Source of the DNA: Sinorhizobium sp. 6-70
GTDB taxonomy: Bacteria; Pseudomonadota; Alphaproteobacteria; Rhizobiales; Rhizobiaceae
Assembly: GCF_030124375.1 (NCBI RefSeq)
Contig: NZ_JASKLS010000001.1
Span: 186,001-250,000, forward strand
Reading direction: 5' to 3'
DNA length: 64,000 bases
The notes beneath the pieces were generated by a model. The model did not search any database. It was not told where the DNA came from and saw only the letters and a program-made list of their open reading frames with translations. This document shows, one piece after another, positions 1 through 8,467 of the stretch. How positions within the stretch are numbered: the stretch's first letter is position 1; every line of letters starts with the position of its first letter. Both the position numbers and the translations under genes were made by a program.

Positions 1-17
1 CCACAGCCGAAGAAAAC

Positions 18-545
18 TTATAGCGTGTGATACCCCCGGTCCACATAAATGAGCGGTGGGTGCTTCTCACCGAGGTGCATATCGACGACCTCGCCGAAGA
101 GGATGAGATGGGTCGCCATGATCTTGACCTCGATGAGGCGGCAGTCGAAGGCGACGACGGCGTCGGTAAGAATGGGCGCGCCGGTGGTGAGCTGCGTCCA
201 TTGGCCGAACGCGAAGCGCCGTTCCATGTCCAGTTGGTCGCGGCCGGAGAAAGCATGAGCCAGCGCCCTGTGCGGCTCGCCAAGCACGTTAAGCGCGAAA
301 GCACCGGAGCGTGCGAAGATATCGTTGCGGGGATTTGCTGCATTGAGGCAGGCAAGAATCGTCGGCGGATCGTCAGACACCGAGCAGGACGCAGTGATCG
401 TGACGCCGCGCCGCGCGCGCCCATCGGCCGTGGTGATGAGGTGCACATGAGCGGACATGCGGCTCATCGCGTCGCGGTAAGTTATTGGGTCCAGTCGGGT
501 CTTCTCCAACACATCTCTCTCCGGATCGATGTCTTGCACATACAT
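18..545 (-). CDS. Flavin reductase-like domain protein
   Basis: A 175-residue protein of the flavin reductase-like family (HpaC/RutF type), which reduces FMN or FAD with NAD(P)H and usually supplies reduced flavin to a two-component monooxygenase. The family pattern is visible: the TGVTIT-like strand appears as RRGVTITASCSVS (about residues 45-57), then SDDPPTILACLN, and FALNVL around residue 105. The length is typical for a stand-alone reductase. The ATG start is preceded by a GTGAGAG stretch. No partner oxygenase lies in the window (only 17 bases remain to its left), so the substrate system is unknown. It is divergent from the binding-protein gene on its right. Confidence 0.85.
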   Translation of the reverse strand: MYVQDIDPERDVLEKTRLDPITYRDAMSRMSAHVHLITTADGRARRGVTITASCSVSDDPPTILACLNAANPRNDIFARSGAFALNVLGEPHRALAHAFSGRDQLDMERRFAFGQWTQLTTGAPILTDAVVAFDCRLIEVKIMATHLILFGEVVDMHLGEKHPPLIYVDRGYHTL

Positions 546-680
546 AGACTCTCACGGAAAATATGAAACCCGGCGGCGCGAGATTCTTGCGGAGCAGCGG
601 CATAGTCATGGCGTGATCGGAATGGCGAGCTCTTATTGTGCGATCTTTTCCTTTGACGGAGAGAGACACATCCTTAAAAC

Positions 681-1793
681 ATGGCGTCGTTGCGGGAAAA
701 ATGCATGTTTAGATTGATTGTTAAGAGCATCGTCGTTGCCGGATTGATATCGGCCTTCCCTGCCCTTGCGGCGGGCCTGAAAGTTGCCGTCGTCGCTCCC
801 GCCGAAGGGCCCTTCGCGGCGCTTGGAAAGCAGATGGCGGACGGCGCCGCTTTTCAGGCGGAGGATCGTGGAAGTCAGATTATCCCGATCGCCGAAAGCT
901 GCGATCCTGCCGGCGGCGAGGCGCTGACAAAGGCGCTGCTGGCGAGCGGCGCGGAAGCTGCGATCGGCTTTCTGTGCACGGAGAGCCTCGAAGCTGCCCT
1001 GCCGGCCCTGGCCGAGGCTCGCATTCCCGCCATCACGCTTAGCGTTCGCTCCGACATTCTGATGGAGGACGCGCTCAAAAAGAAGTGGCCGCTTTTCCGG
1101 CTGGCGCCGAGTGGAAAGGCCGAAGCCGCGGCGATCACCGACGTCATCGTCGCGAACTGGAAAGGCAAACCGCTCGCGCTGATCGACGACGGCACGATCC
1201 ATAGCCGAGAACTCGTCGAAAGCGTTCGCAACGCGCTTGCCGAGATCGGGGTGACACCCGTGTTCACCGACACTTACCGCCCGGCGCAGGAGCAGCAGGT
1301 TGGCCTCGTCCGTCGACTGGCGAAGAGCGGCGCCACCCACGTCTTTACCGGAGGCGACCGCTACGACACCGCCGTGATCGCCCGTGATGCAAGGGCTGAA
1401 AATGTCCCCATAACACTGCTCGGCGGCGACGTACTGAATGCCGCCGACCTTGAGGTACCGCTAGAAGACGGAGTGCTTGCCGTGACGGTGCCGGAGGCGT
1501 CTCGGTCGAGCGAAGCGGAAGCCATCGCCAAGGCAATGCGCGCAAGCGGAATCGAACCCGAGGGTTATGTCCTGCCGGCCTTTGCCGCGATGTCGCTGCT
1601 CGAACAGGCGAAGGATCAGGCTGCCAAGGACGGCAGCGCGCTTCCCGAAGCCTTGCTGAAAGGGCCCTTTGCGACGATCCTGGGGCCGGTAAAGTTCAAC
1701 GCCAGCCACGAGAGGACCGACACGCCCTATCGGCTGATGGAATGGCAGGATGGTCGTTTTGTCGCCGCCATGGGTGCAGGCGGTGCGGAATGA
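681..1793 (+). CDS. Periplasmic amino-acid-type ABC substrate-binding protein (orphan)
   Basis: A 370-residue secreted protein of the Leu/Ile/Val-binding type (type 1 periplasmic binding fold). The N-terminus carries a signal peptide: a basic stretch, then a hydrophobic core (IVVAGLISAFPALAAG) and a cleavage site near ALAAG. The mature part opens with LKVAVVAPAEGPFAALG, the usual first strand and ligand loop, and contains HVFTGGDRYDTAVIARDA, typical of the second lobe. An in-frame ATG at 705 would remove eight residues and still leave a good signal peptide, so the start is uncertain. No permease or ATPase gene is adjacent. It overlaps the next gene by ATGA, implying translational coupling to a peptidase. 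Confidence 0.83.
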   Translation: MASLREKCMFRLIVKSIVVAGLISAFPALAAGLKVAVVAPAEGPFAALGKQMADGAAFQAEDRGSQIIPIAESCDPAGGEALTKALLASGAEAAIGFLCTESLEAALPALAEARIPAITLSVRSDILMEDALKKKWPLFRLAPSGKAEAAAITDVIVANWKGKPLALIDDGTIHSRELVESVRNALAEIGVTPVFTDTYRPAQEQQVGLVRRLAKSGATHVFTGGDRYDTAVIARDARAENVPITLLGGDVLNAADLEVPLEDGVLAVTVPEASRSSEAEAIAKAMRASGIEPEGYVLPAFAAMSLLEQAKDQAAKDGSALPEALLKGPFATILGPVKFNASHERTDTPYRLMEWQDGRFVAAMGAGGAE

Positions 1794-2791
1794 TGCGCAA
1801 GGGGCCGAACAATCTGATTACCGATGTCGCTGGCCTGTTGGTCGGCAATGCAGAAGATCACCGGTTGAAGTCCGGTGTCTCGGTCGTGCTTTGCGAACGG
1901 CCGGCGACGGCCGCAGTTCAGGTTCTCGGCGGCGCGCCGGGCACACGGGAGACGGATCTGCTCGCGCCGGAAAACACCGTTCAGAGCGTGGATGCCGTCG
2001 TGCTGTCCGGCGGCTCAGCCTTCGGTCTGGACGCCGCCTCCGGCGTGCAGGCCGCCCTTCGGGAGATGGGACGCGGTTTTGAGGTCGGTCCCCACCGCAT
2101 TCCGATCGTTCCGGCGGCAATTCTCTTTGATCTCGTCAACGGTGGCGACAAGGATTGGGGACGCTTTTCGCCCTATCGCGACCTCGGTTACGATGCCGTC
2201 CGGGCTGCCGGTGGCACATTTCTGACCGGGACAGCTGGTGCCGGCACGGGCGCGCTTACCGCAACCTTCAAAGGCGGCCTCGGCTCGGCATCGACTGTGC
2301 TGGCCAATGGCATCACGGTCGGCGCGCTCGTCGCCGTCAATGCGCTCGGGTCGGCGACGATCGGCAGCACCCGCCATTTTTGGGCCGCGCCCTTCGAGCT
2401 TGACGACGAGTTCGGCGGGCTCGGCTATCCGGCTCCGATGCCGCAGGATGCGGCGCTGCCGCGCCTTAAGTTCCGCGAGAAGCAATCGGCCACTGCGAAT
2501 ACGACGATCGCCGTCATCGCCACCGATGCGGTGCTCAGCAAGGCCGAGGCAAAGCGGCTCGCCATCGCCGCCCATGACGGCTTTTCTCGCGCGCTCTGGC
2601 CATCGCACACGCCGCTCGACGGCGACCTTGTCTTCGCCTTAGCGACTGGAGCGAGCGGCAAGGCACCTCTGCTTGAAGATTTCATCGATCTCGGCGCTGC
2701 CGCCGCCTCGACGATGGCGCGTGCGATCGCGCGCGGCGTTTACGATGCGGTTGCGGCCGACAACGATACGAAGCCGTCCTGGTCGCAATAG
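1790..2791 (+). CDS. P1-family peptidase (L-aminopeptidase/D-esterase, NylC/DmpA-like)
   Basis: A 333-residue member of peptidase family P1, N-terminal-nucleophile hydrolases that self-cleave into two chains. The family landmarks are present: NLITDVAGLLVGN at the start, VVLSGGSAFGLDAASGV (about residues 72-88), GTGALTATFKGGLGSAS and VAVNALGSATIG. The likely autoprocessing point is N237-T238 in TANTTIAVIATD, which matches the Asn-Thr cleavage known for NylC; this assignment is inference. I chose the ATG at 1790 because it overlaps the upstream stop as ATGA; an earlier in-frame ATG at 1742 lies inside the binding-protein gene. Its coupling to a binding protein suggests use of peptides or amides. 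Confidence 0.87.
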   Translation: MMRKGPNNLITDVAGLLVGNAEDHRLKSGVSVVLCERPATAAVQVLGGAPGTRETDLLAPENTVQSVDAVVLSGGSAFGLDAASGVQAALREMGRGFEVGPHRIPIVPAAILFDLVNGGDKDWGRFSPYRDLGYDAVRAAGGTFLTGTAGAGTGALTATFKGGLGSASTVLANGITVGALVAVNALGSATIGSTRHFWAAPFELDDEFGGLGYPAPMPQDAALPRLKFREKQSATANTTIAVIATDAVLSKAEAKRLAIAAHDGFSRALWPSHTPLDGDLVFALATGASGKAPLLEDFIDLGAAAASTMARAIARGVYDAVAADNDTKPSWSQ

Positions 2792-2940
2792 AGTGGGATG
2801 AGGCAAAGTGTGCGCGGTTTTCCGCCCGTACCCCGCGTCTCAACTTATTAGAATCGATAAGGCGCTGAGCCGCTGGCTTGTCTCAGATGTTGTTTGCGCG
2901 TCGGCGGAATGCTATGGCGCGGGAAACATCGGAGCCCGTC

Positions 2941-3618
2941 ATGACCCATCCCATTCGCATTGCGCCGTCGATCCTGGCGTCGAACTTCTCCAAGCTCGGC
3001 CAGGAGGTTCGCGATGTCGTCGAAGCCGGCGCCGACTGGGTCCATCTTGATGTCATGGATGGTCATTTCGTGCCGAACATCACCTTCGGCCCGGACGTCA
3101 TCAAGTCGCTGCGTCCCCACACGAATGCGATCTTCGACTGCCATCTGATGATCTCGCCCGCCGATCCCTATCTCGAAGCCTTCGCCAAGGCCGGCTGCGA
3201 CATCCTGACGGTACATGCCGAGGCCGGTCCCCACTTGCACCGGTCGCTGCAAACCGTGAAGGCGCTCGGCAAGAAGGCCGGCGTCTCGCTCAATCCAGCC
3301 ACTCCGGAAAGCGCTATCGAGTACGTTTTGGACACGGTCGATCTGATCCTGGTGATGACCGTCAATCCGGGCTTCGGCGGACAGAAGTTCATCCATGCCA
3401 CCGAAGAGAAAATCCGGCGGATCAAGGCAATGGTTGGTGAGCGGCCGATCGAGATCGAGGTCGATGGCGGCATCACGCCCGAGACAGCCGCGCTTCCCGT
3501 CAAGGCCGGTGCCAACGTGCTGGTTGCGGGCTCGGCCGTCTTTAAGGGCGATTCCGTCGAGACCTATCGCAGCGCGATCGAGGCGATCCGCAAATCGGCG
3601 GAGAAGGCGCGCGGATGA
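2941..3618 (+). CDS. rpe: Ribulose-phosphate 3-epimerase
   Basis: Interconverts ribulose 5-phosphate and xylulose 5-phosphate in the pentose phosphate and Calvin pathways. It is 225 residues, a standard-length TIM barrel. Family signatures are clear: [14 protein letters not shown] at the N-terminus, [18 protein letters not shown] (metal-binding His and Asp), [10 protein letters not shown], and the C-terminal [11 protein letters not shown]. The ATG at 2941 has a GGAG ten bases upstream; longer in-frame starts at 2878 and 2914 lack support. Its stop overlaps the next start by ATGA, so it heads a three-gene coupled set. Confidence 0.97.
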   Translation: MTHPIRIAPSILASNFSKLGQEVRDVVEAGADWVHLDVMDGHFVPNITFGPDVIKSLRPHTNAIFDCHLMISPADPYLEAFAKAGCDILTVHAEAGPHLHRSLQTVKALGKKAGVSLNPATPESAIEYVLDTVDLILVMTVNPGFGGQKFIHATEEKIRRIKAMVGERPIEIEVDGGITPETAALPVKAGANVLVAGSAVFKGDSVETYRSAIEAIRKSAEKARG

Positions 3619-4358
3619 GCGCGCGGGCGGTAGGCATCACAACGCTTCTGGCAGCGGCGACGATTGCGGCTGCCGAAGTGCGTGCTGGAGACTTTGCCGC
3701 CTTGCAGCCGATCGGATTTTCGTCTGATGGCAACGTCTTCGCCTTCGAGGAATATGGCGTCCAGGATGGTTCCGGCTATCCCTATTCGACGGTTTACGTC
3801 CTCGATACACGCAAGGACACCTTCCTCCCCGGCGCACCTGTCCGCGCCGTCATCGAGAAGGATGGTGCCGCAATGCACGAAGCGCGCCACGAGGCGCACC
3901 GCCGTGCCGCACCGCTGATCGATGCTTACCGCCTGCAAGAAACACCCGGGATACTGGCAGCATACAACCCTATAACCGAACGAAGCAGCGCGGCCCACAC
4001 GCTGAGCTATGATGCGTTCCCCGCCAATGCGCCGTTCCAGAGGAGCTACGCGCTGAAGCTCGAGGAGAAGAGTTTCGAGCCACAGGGCGTGTGCAGCAGC
4101 TTCTTGCAGGAGGTCAAAGGCTTCCGGCTGGTGATGACGGAGAAGGCGGGCAAACCTGCAACGGACGTATTGCAGGAGGACGCACGCATTCCGGAGAGCC
4201 GTCGCTGCCCGACGGGTTATCGCATCGGTGGCGTCGTGACCCACATCAATGATGACGGCTCTGAAGTTCACGTGGTGATGGTCCTGGTCAAATCGCTCGG
4301 CTTCGAGGGCTCGACCGATGGCCGCTGGATTGCGCTGCCTGTCCGGCTTCCCAAATGA
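3615..4358 (+). CDS. DUF2259 predicted secreted protein
   Basis: A 247-residue protein that matches the DUF2259 family of predicted secreted proteins of unknown function common in Rhizobiales. A hydrophobic N-terminal signal ([19 protein letters not shown]) precedes [25 protein letters not shown], a phrase typical of the family. There is a Cys pair (QGVCSSF and SRRCPTG) that could form a disulphide in the periplasm. It overlaps rpe by four bases and the next membrane-protein gene by four bases, so the three are probably co-translated. No function can be proposed from sequence. Confidence 0.85.
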   Translation: MSARAVGITTLLAAATIAAAEVRAGDFAALQPIGFSSDGNVFAFEEYGVQDGSGYPYSTVYVLDTRKDTFLPGAPVRAVIEKDGAAMHEARHEAHRRAAPLIDAYRLQETPGILAAYNPITERSSAAHTLSYDAFPANAPFQRSYALKLEEKSFEPQGVCSSFLQEVKGFRLVMTEKAGKPATDVLQEDARIPESRRCPTGYRIGGVVTHINDDGSEVHVVMVLVKSLGFEGSTDGRWIALPVRLPK

Positions 4359-4906
4359 CGGGTGACGAGCAGGCCGCCAAATCGCCAGCGCTCTTTTCGG
4401 GTGTCGCGCCATCGACACGATCGAGGTTTGTGCGGTCTCTCCCCAAACCGCAGGAAGTGCTGATCGGTGCCCCCGGCTGGGCCTTGGCAATGGCGATATC
4501 CGCCTGGCTGGCGCTTTGGCTGCGCGGAAACGAGGCGGCCTTCCACGTGAGGGACGTCCTGCTGCTCTACGCATTCGGCGGCCTGCTCGCCTGGCCGTTT
4601 TCGCTGTTTGCGGCGCGTTTTGCAGCACACGAACGAACGGCCGAGACCCGCTTCTCGGCTTTTCTACTGTGTCTCATCGCAGGTACGGTGGGTACGACAG
4701 CATGTCTCTTCGCGTTCGACTACCGGATATTCTATGCGCAGTGGCATGCGGCCACGGGCACGCGCACATGGCTCTTCCAGTTCCTGTTCACGTCGCTCGC
4801 CGCCCTGTATCAGTTTCTGGTCCTGGGTGTTCGGCTCTACCTGCCGTTCGGCCTCACCGCCCTTGTCGCTGCCAGTCTTTGGCTGGCGCGATCGGAGACG
4901 CGCTAA
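4355..4906 (+). CDS. Hypothetical membrane protein, about four TM segments
   Basis: A 183-residue integral membrane protein that I cannot assign to a characterised family. After a roughly 40-residue polar N-terminus, hydrophobic segments lie near residues 35-55 (GWALAMAISAWLALWL), 65-87 (VLLLYAFGGLLAWPFSLFAA), 97-120 (FSAFLLCLIAGTVGTTACLFAF) and 135-180 (one long or two shorter helices, including ALYQFLVLGVRLYLPFG). It overlaps the DUF2259 gene by ATGA, which favours a real, coupled gene. The next gene, purB, begins 71 bases later. Confidence 0.7.
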   Translation: MTGDEQAAKSPALFSGVAPSTRSRFVRSLPKPQEVLIGAPGWALAMAISAWLALWLRGNEAAFHVRDVLLLYAFGGLLAWPFSLFAARFAAHERTAETRFSAFLLCLIAGTVGTTACLFAFDYRIFYAQWHAATGTRTWLFQFLFTSLAALYQFLVLGVRLYLPFGLTALVAASLWLARSETR

Positions 4907-4977
4907 CGGCGTTGAGCTTGAGCGCCATCTTTGATAGACGCACAGCCATCCTCCACTGACGACGAAAGCTTAAGCCC

Positions 4978-6279
4978 ATGATCCCCCGTTACTCCCGGCC
5001 GGAAATGGTGGCCATCTGGTCGCCGGAAACGAAATTCCGCATCTGGTTCGAGATCGAGGCGCATGCCTGCGATGCCCTCGCCGAAATCGGTGTCATCCCC
5101 AAGGAAGCGGCGAAGACGATCTGGGAGAAGGGCGGCGCGGCAAACTTCGACGTTGCGCGGATCGATGAAATCGAGGCCGTCACCAAGCACGACGTCATCG
5201 CCTTCCTTACCCATCTTGCGGAATTCGTCGGGCCGGACAGCCGTTTCGTCCATCAGGGCATGACCTCGTCGGACGTTCTCGATACCTGCTTCAACGTGCA
5301 ACTCGTTCGTGCGACGGACCTCTTGCTCGCTGACCTCGACAAACTGCTCGACGCCCTGAAACGGCGTGCTTTTGAGCACAAGGATACCATCACCATCGGG
5401 CGGTCTCACGGCATCCATGCCGAGCCCACCACGTTCGGCATCAAGCTGGCGCTTGCCTACGCGGAATTCGATCGCTGCAAACAGCGCCTCCTCGCTGCGC
5501 GCGAAGAAGTTGCGACCGGTGCCATTTCCGGCGCAGTCGGCACCTTTGCCAATATCGACCCACGGGTCGAGGAGCATGTCGCAAAGGCTCTCGGCCTGAA
5601 ACCGGAACCGGTCTCGACGCAGGTCATTCCGCGCGACCGCCATGCCATGTATTTCGCGACGCTCGGCGTCATCGCCTCCTCGATAGAGCGTCTGGCGACG
5701 GAAATCCGTCATCTGCAGCGCACCGAGGTGCTGGAGGCCGAGGAATATTTCTCCCCGGGCCAGAAGGGCTCCTCGGCCATGCCACACAAGCGCAATCCGG
5801 TGCTGACGGAAAACCTGACCGGCCTTGCCCGCATGGTCCGCGCCTTCGTCGTGCCGGCCATGGAGAACGTGGCGCTCTGGCATGAACGCGATATTTCGCA
5901 CTCCTCGGTCGAACGCATGATCGGACCGGACGCGACGGTGACACTCGATTTCGCCCTGGCGCGGCTGACCGGTGTGATCGACAAGTTGCTCGTCTATCCC
6001 GAGAACATGATGAAGAACTTGAACAAGTTCCGCGGTCTTGTTCACTCGCAGCGCGTGCTGCTCGCGCTCACCCAGGCCGGCGTTTCGCGCGAAGACGCCT
6101 ACCGGCTCGTTCAACGCAACGCCATGAAGGTCTGGGAACAGGGCAAGGATTTCCTTGAGGAGTTGCTGGCCGACACTGAAGTTCGGGCCGCACTTTCGGA
6201 AGAGGAAATCCGCGAGAAGTTCGATCTGGGTTACCACACCAAGCACGTCGACACGATCTTCAAACGTGTCTTTGGCTGA
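4978..6279 (+). CDS. purB: Adenylosuccinate lyase
   Basis: Catalyses two fumarate-releasing steps: SAICAR to AICAR in IMP synthesis, and adenylosuccinate to AMP. At 433 residues it fits the short bacterial class. The fumarase/aspartase superfamily signature GSSAMPHKRNP is at residues 264-274, and the substrate-binding phrases MTSSDVLDTC and GRSHGIHAEPT are both present. The N-terminus MIPRYSRPEM is typical. It stands about 6.6 kb before purC; the intervening genes are unrelated to purines, so it is probably transcribed separately from the later pur genes. Confidence 0.97.
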   Translation: MIPRYSRPEMVAIWSPETKFRIWFEIEAHACDALAEIGVIPKEAAKTIWEKGGAANFDVARIDEIEAVTKHDVIAFLTHLAEFVGPDSRFVHQGMTSSDVLDTCFNVQLVRATDLLLADLDKLLDALKRRAFEHKDTITIGRSHGIHAEPTTFGIKLALAYAEFDRCKQRLLAAREEVATGAISGAVGTFANIDPRVEEHVAKALGLKPEPVSTQVIPRDRHAMYFATLGVIASSIERLATEIRHLQRTEVLEAEEYFSPGQKGSSAMPHKRNPVLTENLTGLARMVRAFVVPAMENVALWHERDISHSSVERMIGPDATVTLDFALARLTGVIDKLLVYPENMMKNLNKFRGLVHSQRVLLALTQAGVSREDAYRLVQRNAMKVWEQGKDFLEELLADTEVRAALSEEEIREKFDLGYHTKHVDTIFKRVFG

Positions 6280-6443
6280 TGCGAACGGGCAGTCTGGTCC
6301 CGTTGCAGACACGGTGACGTTGTGGCGTGTTGTAAACGCTCGCATTCGATGCATTTTGTTCGAGTGCGGGCGAGCTTATTAGCAAGTTATTCATAAGTGG
6401 TGTGAGAGCCTCCCAATCTGTCTAATCAGGTTTCGGGGAAGCC

Positions 6444-6752
6444 ATGACTTACAGGGACAGTGTTCAGCGCGCATCGCCGCGCACGCAGACGAAAATAACC
6501 GGCAAAGTTACGTGCAAATTCGGGTCGAGCAACGGGGTTGTTAGAGACCTCTCTGACGAGGGTATCTGTTTCCAGCTCCTGTTCGACATTGGTGCCCAGA
6601 CGGGACAGGAAGTCACGATTCAGAGTGAAGAACTCGGCTATCTGACGGGAATTGTGCGCTGGTATCGCGGCGACAAGATCGGCATCAAGCTCAAGCTCTC
6701 GTCGAATACCGCGGCTCAGATTTCGTCTTACTATAAATTTTTCCGCCCGTGA
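6444..6752 (+). CDS. PilZ-domain protein, predicted c-di-GMP receptor
   Basis: A 102-residue protein that is essentially one PilZ domain. Both c-di-GMP-binding motifs are intact: RxxxR at R9-R13 and DxSxxG at D35-G40 (DLSDEG). The rest reads as a small beta barrel (CFQLLFDIGAQTGQEVTIQSEE, GIVRWYRGDKIGIKL). With no output domain, it should act by binding a partner on ligand binding. A PAS-GGDEF-EAL gene lies 1.7 kb downstream, but there is no operon link. The ATG at 6444 follows GGGGAAG. The gene ends about 45 bases before a 14-bp inverted repeat. Confidence 0.9.
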   Translation: MTYRDSVQRASPRTQTKITGKVTCKFGSSNGVVRDLSDEGICFQLLFDIGAQTGQEVTIQSEELGYLTGIVRWYRGDKIGIKLKLSSNTAAQISSYYKFFRP

Positions 6753-6797
6753 CCGCGGCCGCGGTCGGGCGGCGAGCCGGTAAATTCCCGTAAAACA

Positions 6798-6834
6798 ATC
6801 GCGGCGATCTTGGGTCATTCAAGATCGCCGCGAT
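6798..6834. terminator. Perfect 14-bp inverted repeat between convergent genes
   Basis: ATCGCGGCGATCTT (6798-6811) is exactly matched by AAGATCGCCGCGAT (6821-6834) around a nine-base loop. It lies between the convergent PilZ and DUF2189 genes. A short T run (GTTTTAC) follows only on the minus strand, so it would terminate the DUF2189 transcript best and may serve both genes. Confidence 0.65.
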
Positions 6835-6853
6835 GTCGTTGGAGGATCGCCGC

Positions 6854-7669
6854 TCAGGCCTTGCGGCCGGCAGGATCCGGTTCCACCAGCTTCCGATAGA
6901 GATGCCATGTGGCGTGGCCAAAGATCGGCATGATAACGGCCAGGCCGACGAAGACCGGAATCGAGCCGATCACCAGTCCAGCCGCGATGATGAGGCCCCA
7001 GCAGGCGACCGGCACCGGATTGGTGAGCGTCGCCCGGATAGAGGTCTCGACGGCCGCGACGGCGCCGATATCGCGATCAAGCAGCAACGGGAACGAAACC
7101 ACGCTGATCGAGAGCACGATCACGGCGAAGACAAATCCGACGGCATTGCCGACAACGATGAGATTCCAACCCTCTTCCGTGCCGATAATGCTGTTCCAGA
7201 AGGCCGAAATCGAATTCGGCGGCACCGTTCCGAAAATTCTCACATAAAGCGCCTGTGCAACCAGAAGCCAGGCAATGAAGATAACGAACAGCATGGCGGC
7301 GACCGCCAAAATCGAGGGCAGCGCCGGCGAACGATGCAGCCGCAAGGCGTGCGGCCATGACGCATCCATGCCCAATTCACGGCGCCGGCTGATCTCGTAG
7401 AGGCCGATTGCGGCGACCGGACCGATGAGGGCGAAGCCGGAAGCAAGCGGATAGAGCAACGGCAGCATGTTTGCGCCCGCGCTCCAGGTTATCAGCACCG
7501 CACCGGCGATAGGGTATATCAAGCACAAGAAAACATAATGCGACGGCTTCTCGCGAAAATCATTCAGCCCGAGACGCAACGCATCGAACACATCCGCAAT
7601 GCCAATCTTTCGTATACCGGGATGCGCCGCGCGCGCATTCGCCCCCGACAGGACATGGAAGGTTGTCAT
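6854..7669 (-). CDS. DUF2189 integral membrane protein
   Basis: A 271-residue polytopic membrane protein of the DUF2189 family (function unknown, common in alphaproteobacteria). The N-terminal motif RKIGIADVFDALRLGLNDF is characteristic, followed by about six hydrophobic segments such as HYVFLCLIYPIAGAVLITW, LASGFALIGPVAAIGLYEISRRRE, ILAVAAMLFVIFIAWLLVAQAL, IVVGNAVGFVFAVIVLSIS and CWGLIIAAGLVIGSIPVFVGL. The C-terminus HATWHLYRKLVE is also typical. The ATG at 7669 has a GAGGAG ribosome site. It is a single-gene unit between a divergent hydrolase gene and a convergent PilZ gene. Confidence 0.85.
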   Translation of the reverse strand: MTTFHVLSGANARAAHPGIRKIGIADVFDALRLGLNDFREKPSHYVFLCLIYPIAGAVLITWSAGANMLPLLYPLASGFALIGPVAAIGLYEISRRRELGMDASWPHALRLHRSPALPSILAVAAMLFVIFIAWLLVAQALYVRIFGTVPPNSISAFWNSIIGTEEGWNLIVVGNAVGFVFAVIVLSISVVSFPLLLDRDIGAVAAVETSIRATLTNPVPVACWGLIIAAGLVIGSIPVFVGLAVIMPIFGHATWHLYRKLVEPDPAGRKA

Positions 7670-7828
7670 GGCTCACACTCCTCAACGAACCAGAGCGGCC
7701 ACGGACCCGCGACAACGGCGAAACTAGCCGCTGTCAACCGCGACCGGCATTTTCGATTATACAGAAAATGCGGCCTCTGTCGCCTGTGCCTTGACTTCGG
7801 CGCTTTTCACCTCCAAATCGCCGCAATC

Positions 7829-8383
7829 ATGAAGGTTTCAGAAGCTGACATCCTGATCGTGCCGGGCTACACCAATTCCGGCCCAGCCCATTGGCAAAGC
7901 CGCTGGGAGCGAAAGCTCTCGACGGCGCGCCGTGTCGAGCAGGCTGAATGGTCGAAACCTGTGCGTGAGGATTGGGTGGCGAGGATGGTCGAGGCAGTCA
8001 ATGCCGGACAAAAGCCGGTCGTCATCATCGCCCATTCCCTGGGTGTCGCCACCGCGATCCATGCCCTGCCCCACTGCGCGAAGAAGATCGCAGGCGCTTT
8101 CCTCGTCGCGCCGCCGGACGTCGCCAATCCCAAGATCCGCCCGAAGCATCTGATGACCTTCGGCCCCTACCCGCGCGACCCTCTGCCCTTCCCGTCGCTG
8201 ATGGTGGCAAGCCGCAACGACCCCTTCGGGTCTTACGAGCACGCAGGAGATATCGCCAACGCCTGGGGTTCGTTCCTGGTCGATGCCGGCGAGGCTGGAC
8301 ACATCAACGCCGAGTCCGGCCACGGCCCTTGGCCCGAGGGTACGATGGTCTTCGCTCAGTTCCTGAGCGGGCTGCGGCAGTAG
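7829..8383 (+). CDS. RBBP9/YdeN-type alpha/beta hydrolase
   Basis: A 184-residue serine hydrolase of the RBBP9/YdeN family. The catalytic triad is readable: nucleophile S70 in the elbow AHSLGVA, acid D131 in SRNDPFGSY and H158 in EAGHINAESG; the phrase VPGYTNSGPAHWQSRWE at residues 11-27 is a family hallmark. I chose the ATG at 7829 because it immediately precedes the first strand (ADILIVPG); the longer in-frame ORF starting at 7538 runs through the DUF2189 promoter. Substrate unknown. It ends 84 bases before the GGDEF-EAL gene on the same strand. Confidence 0.88.
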   Translation: MKVSEADILIVPGYTNSGPAHWQSRWERKLSTARRVEQAEWSKPVREDWVARMVEAVNAGQKPVVIIAHSLGVATAIHALPHCAKKIAGAFLVAPPDVANPKIRPKHLMTFGPYPRDPLPFPSLMVASRNDPFGSYEHAGDIANAWGSFLVDAGEAGHINAESGHGPWPEGTMVFAQFLSGLRQ

Positions 8384-8467
8384 CGCGCTGGCCGGCGAGC
8401 GCGCCATTAATCCGAATTTCATTGGTGCAGATCATCATCGGCTGGCAACCCTCAGGATCCGGGATAA

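Noticed and set aside
3564..4628. 354-codon minus-strand ORF opposite the DUF2259 gene
   Set aside because: The plus-strand gene has a signal peptide and family match, and overlaps both neighbours by ATGA; the antisense frame has neither.
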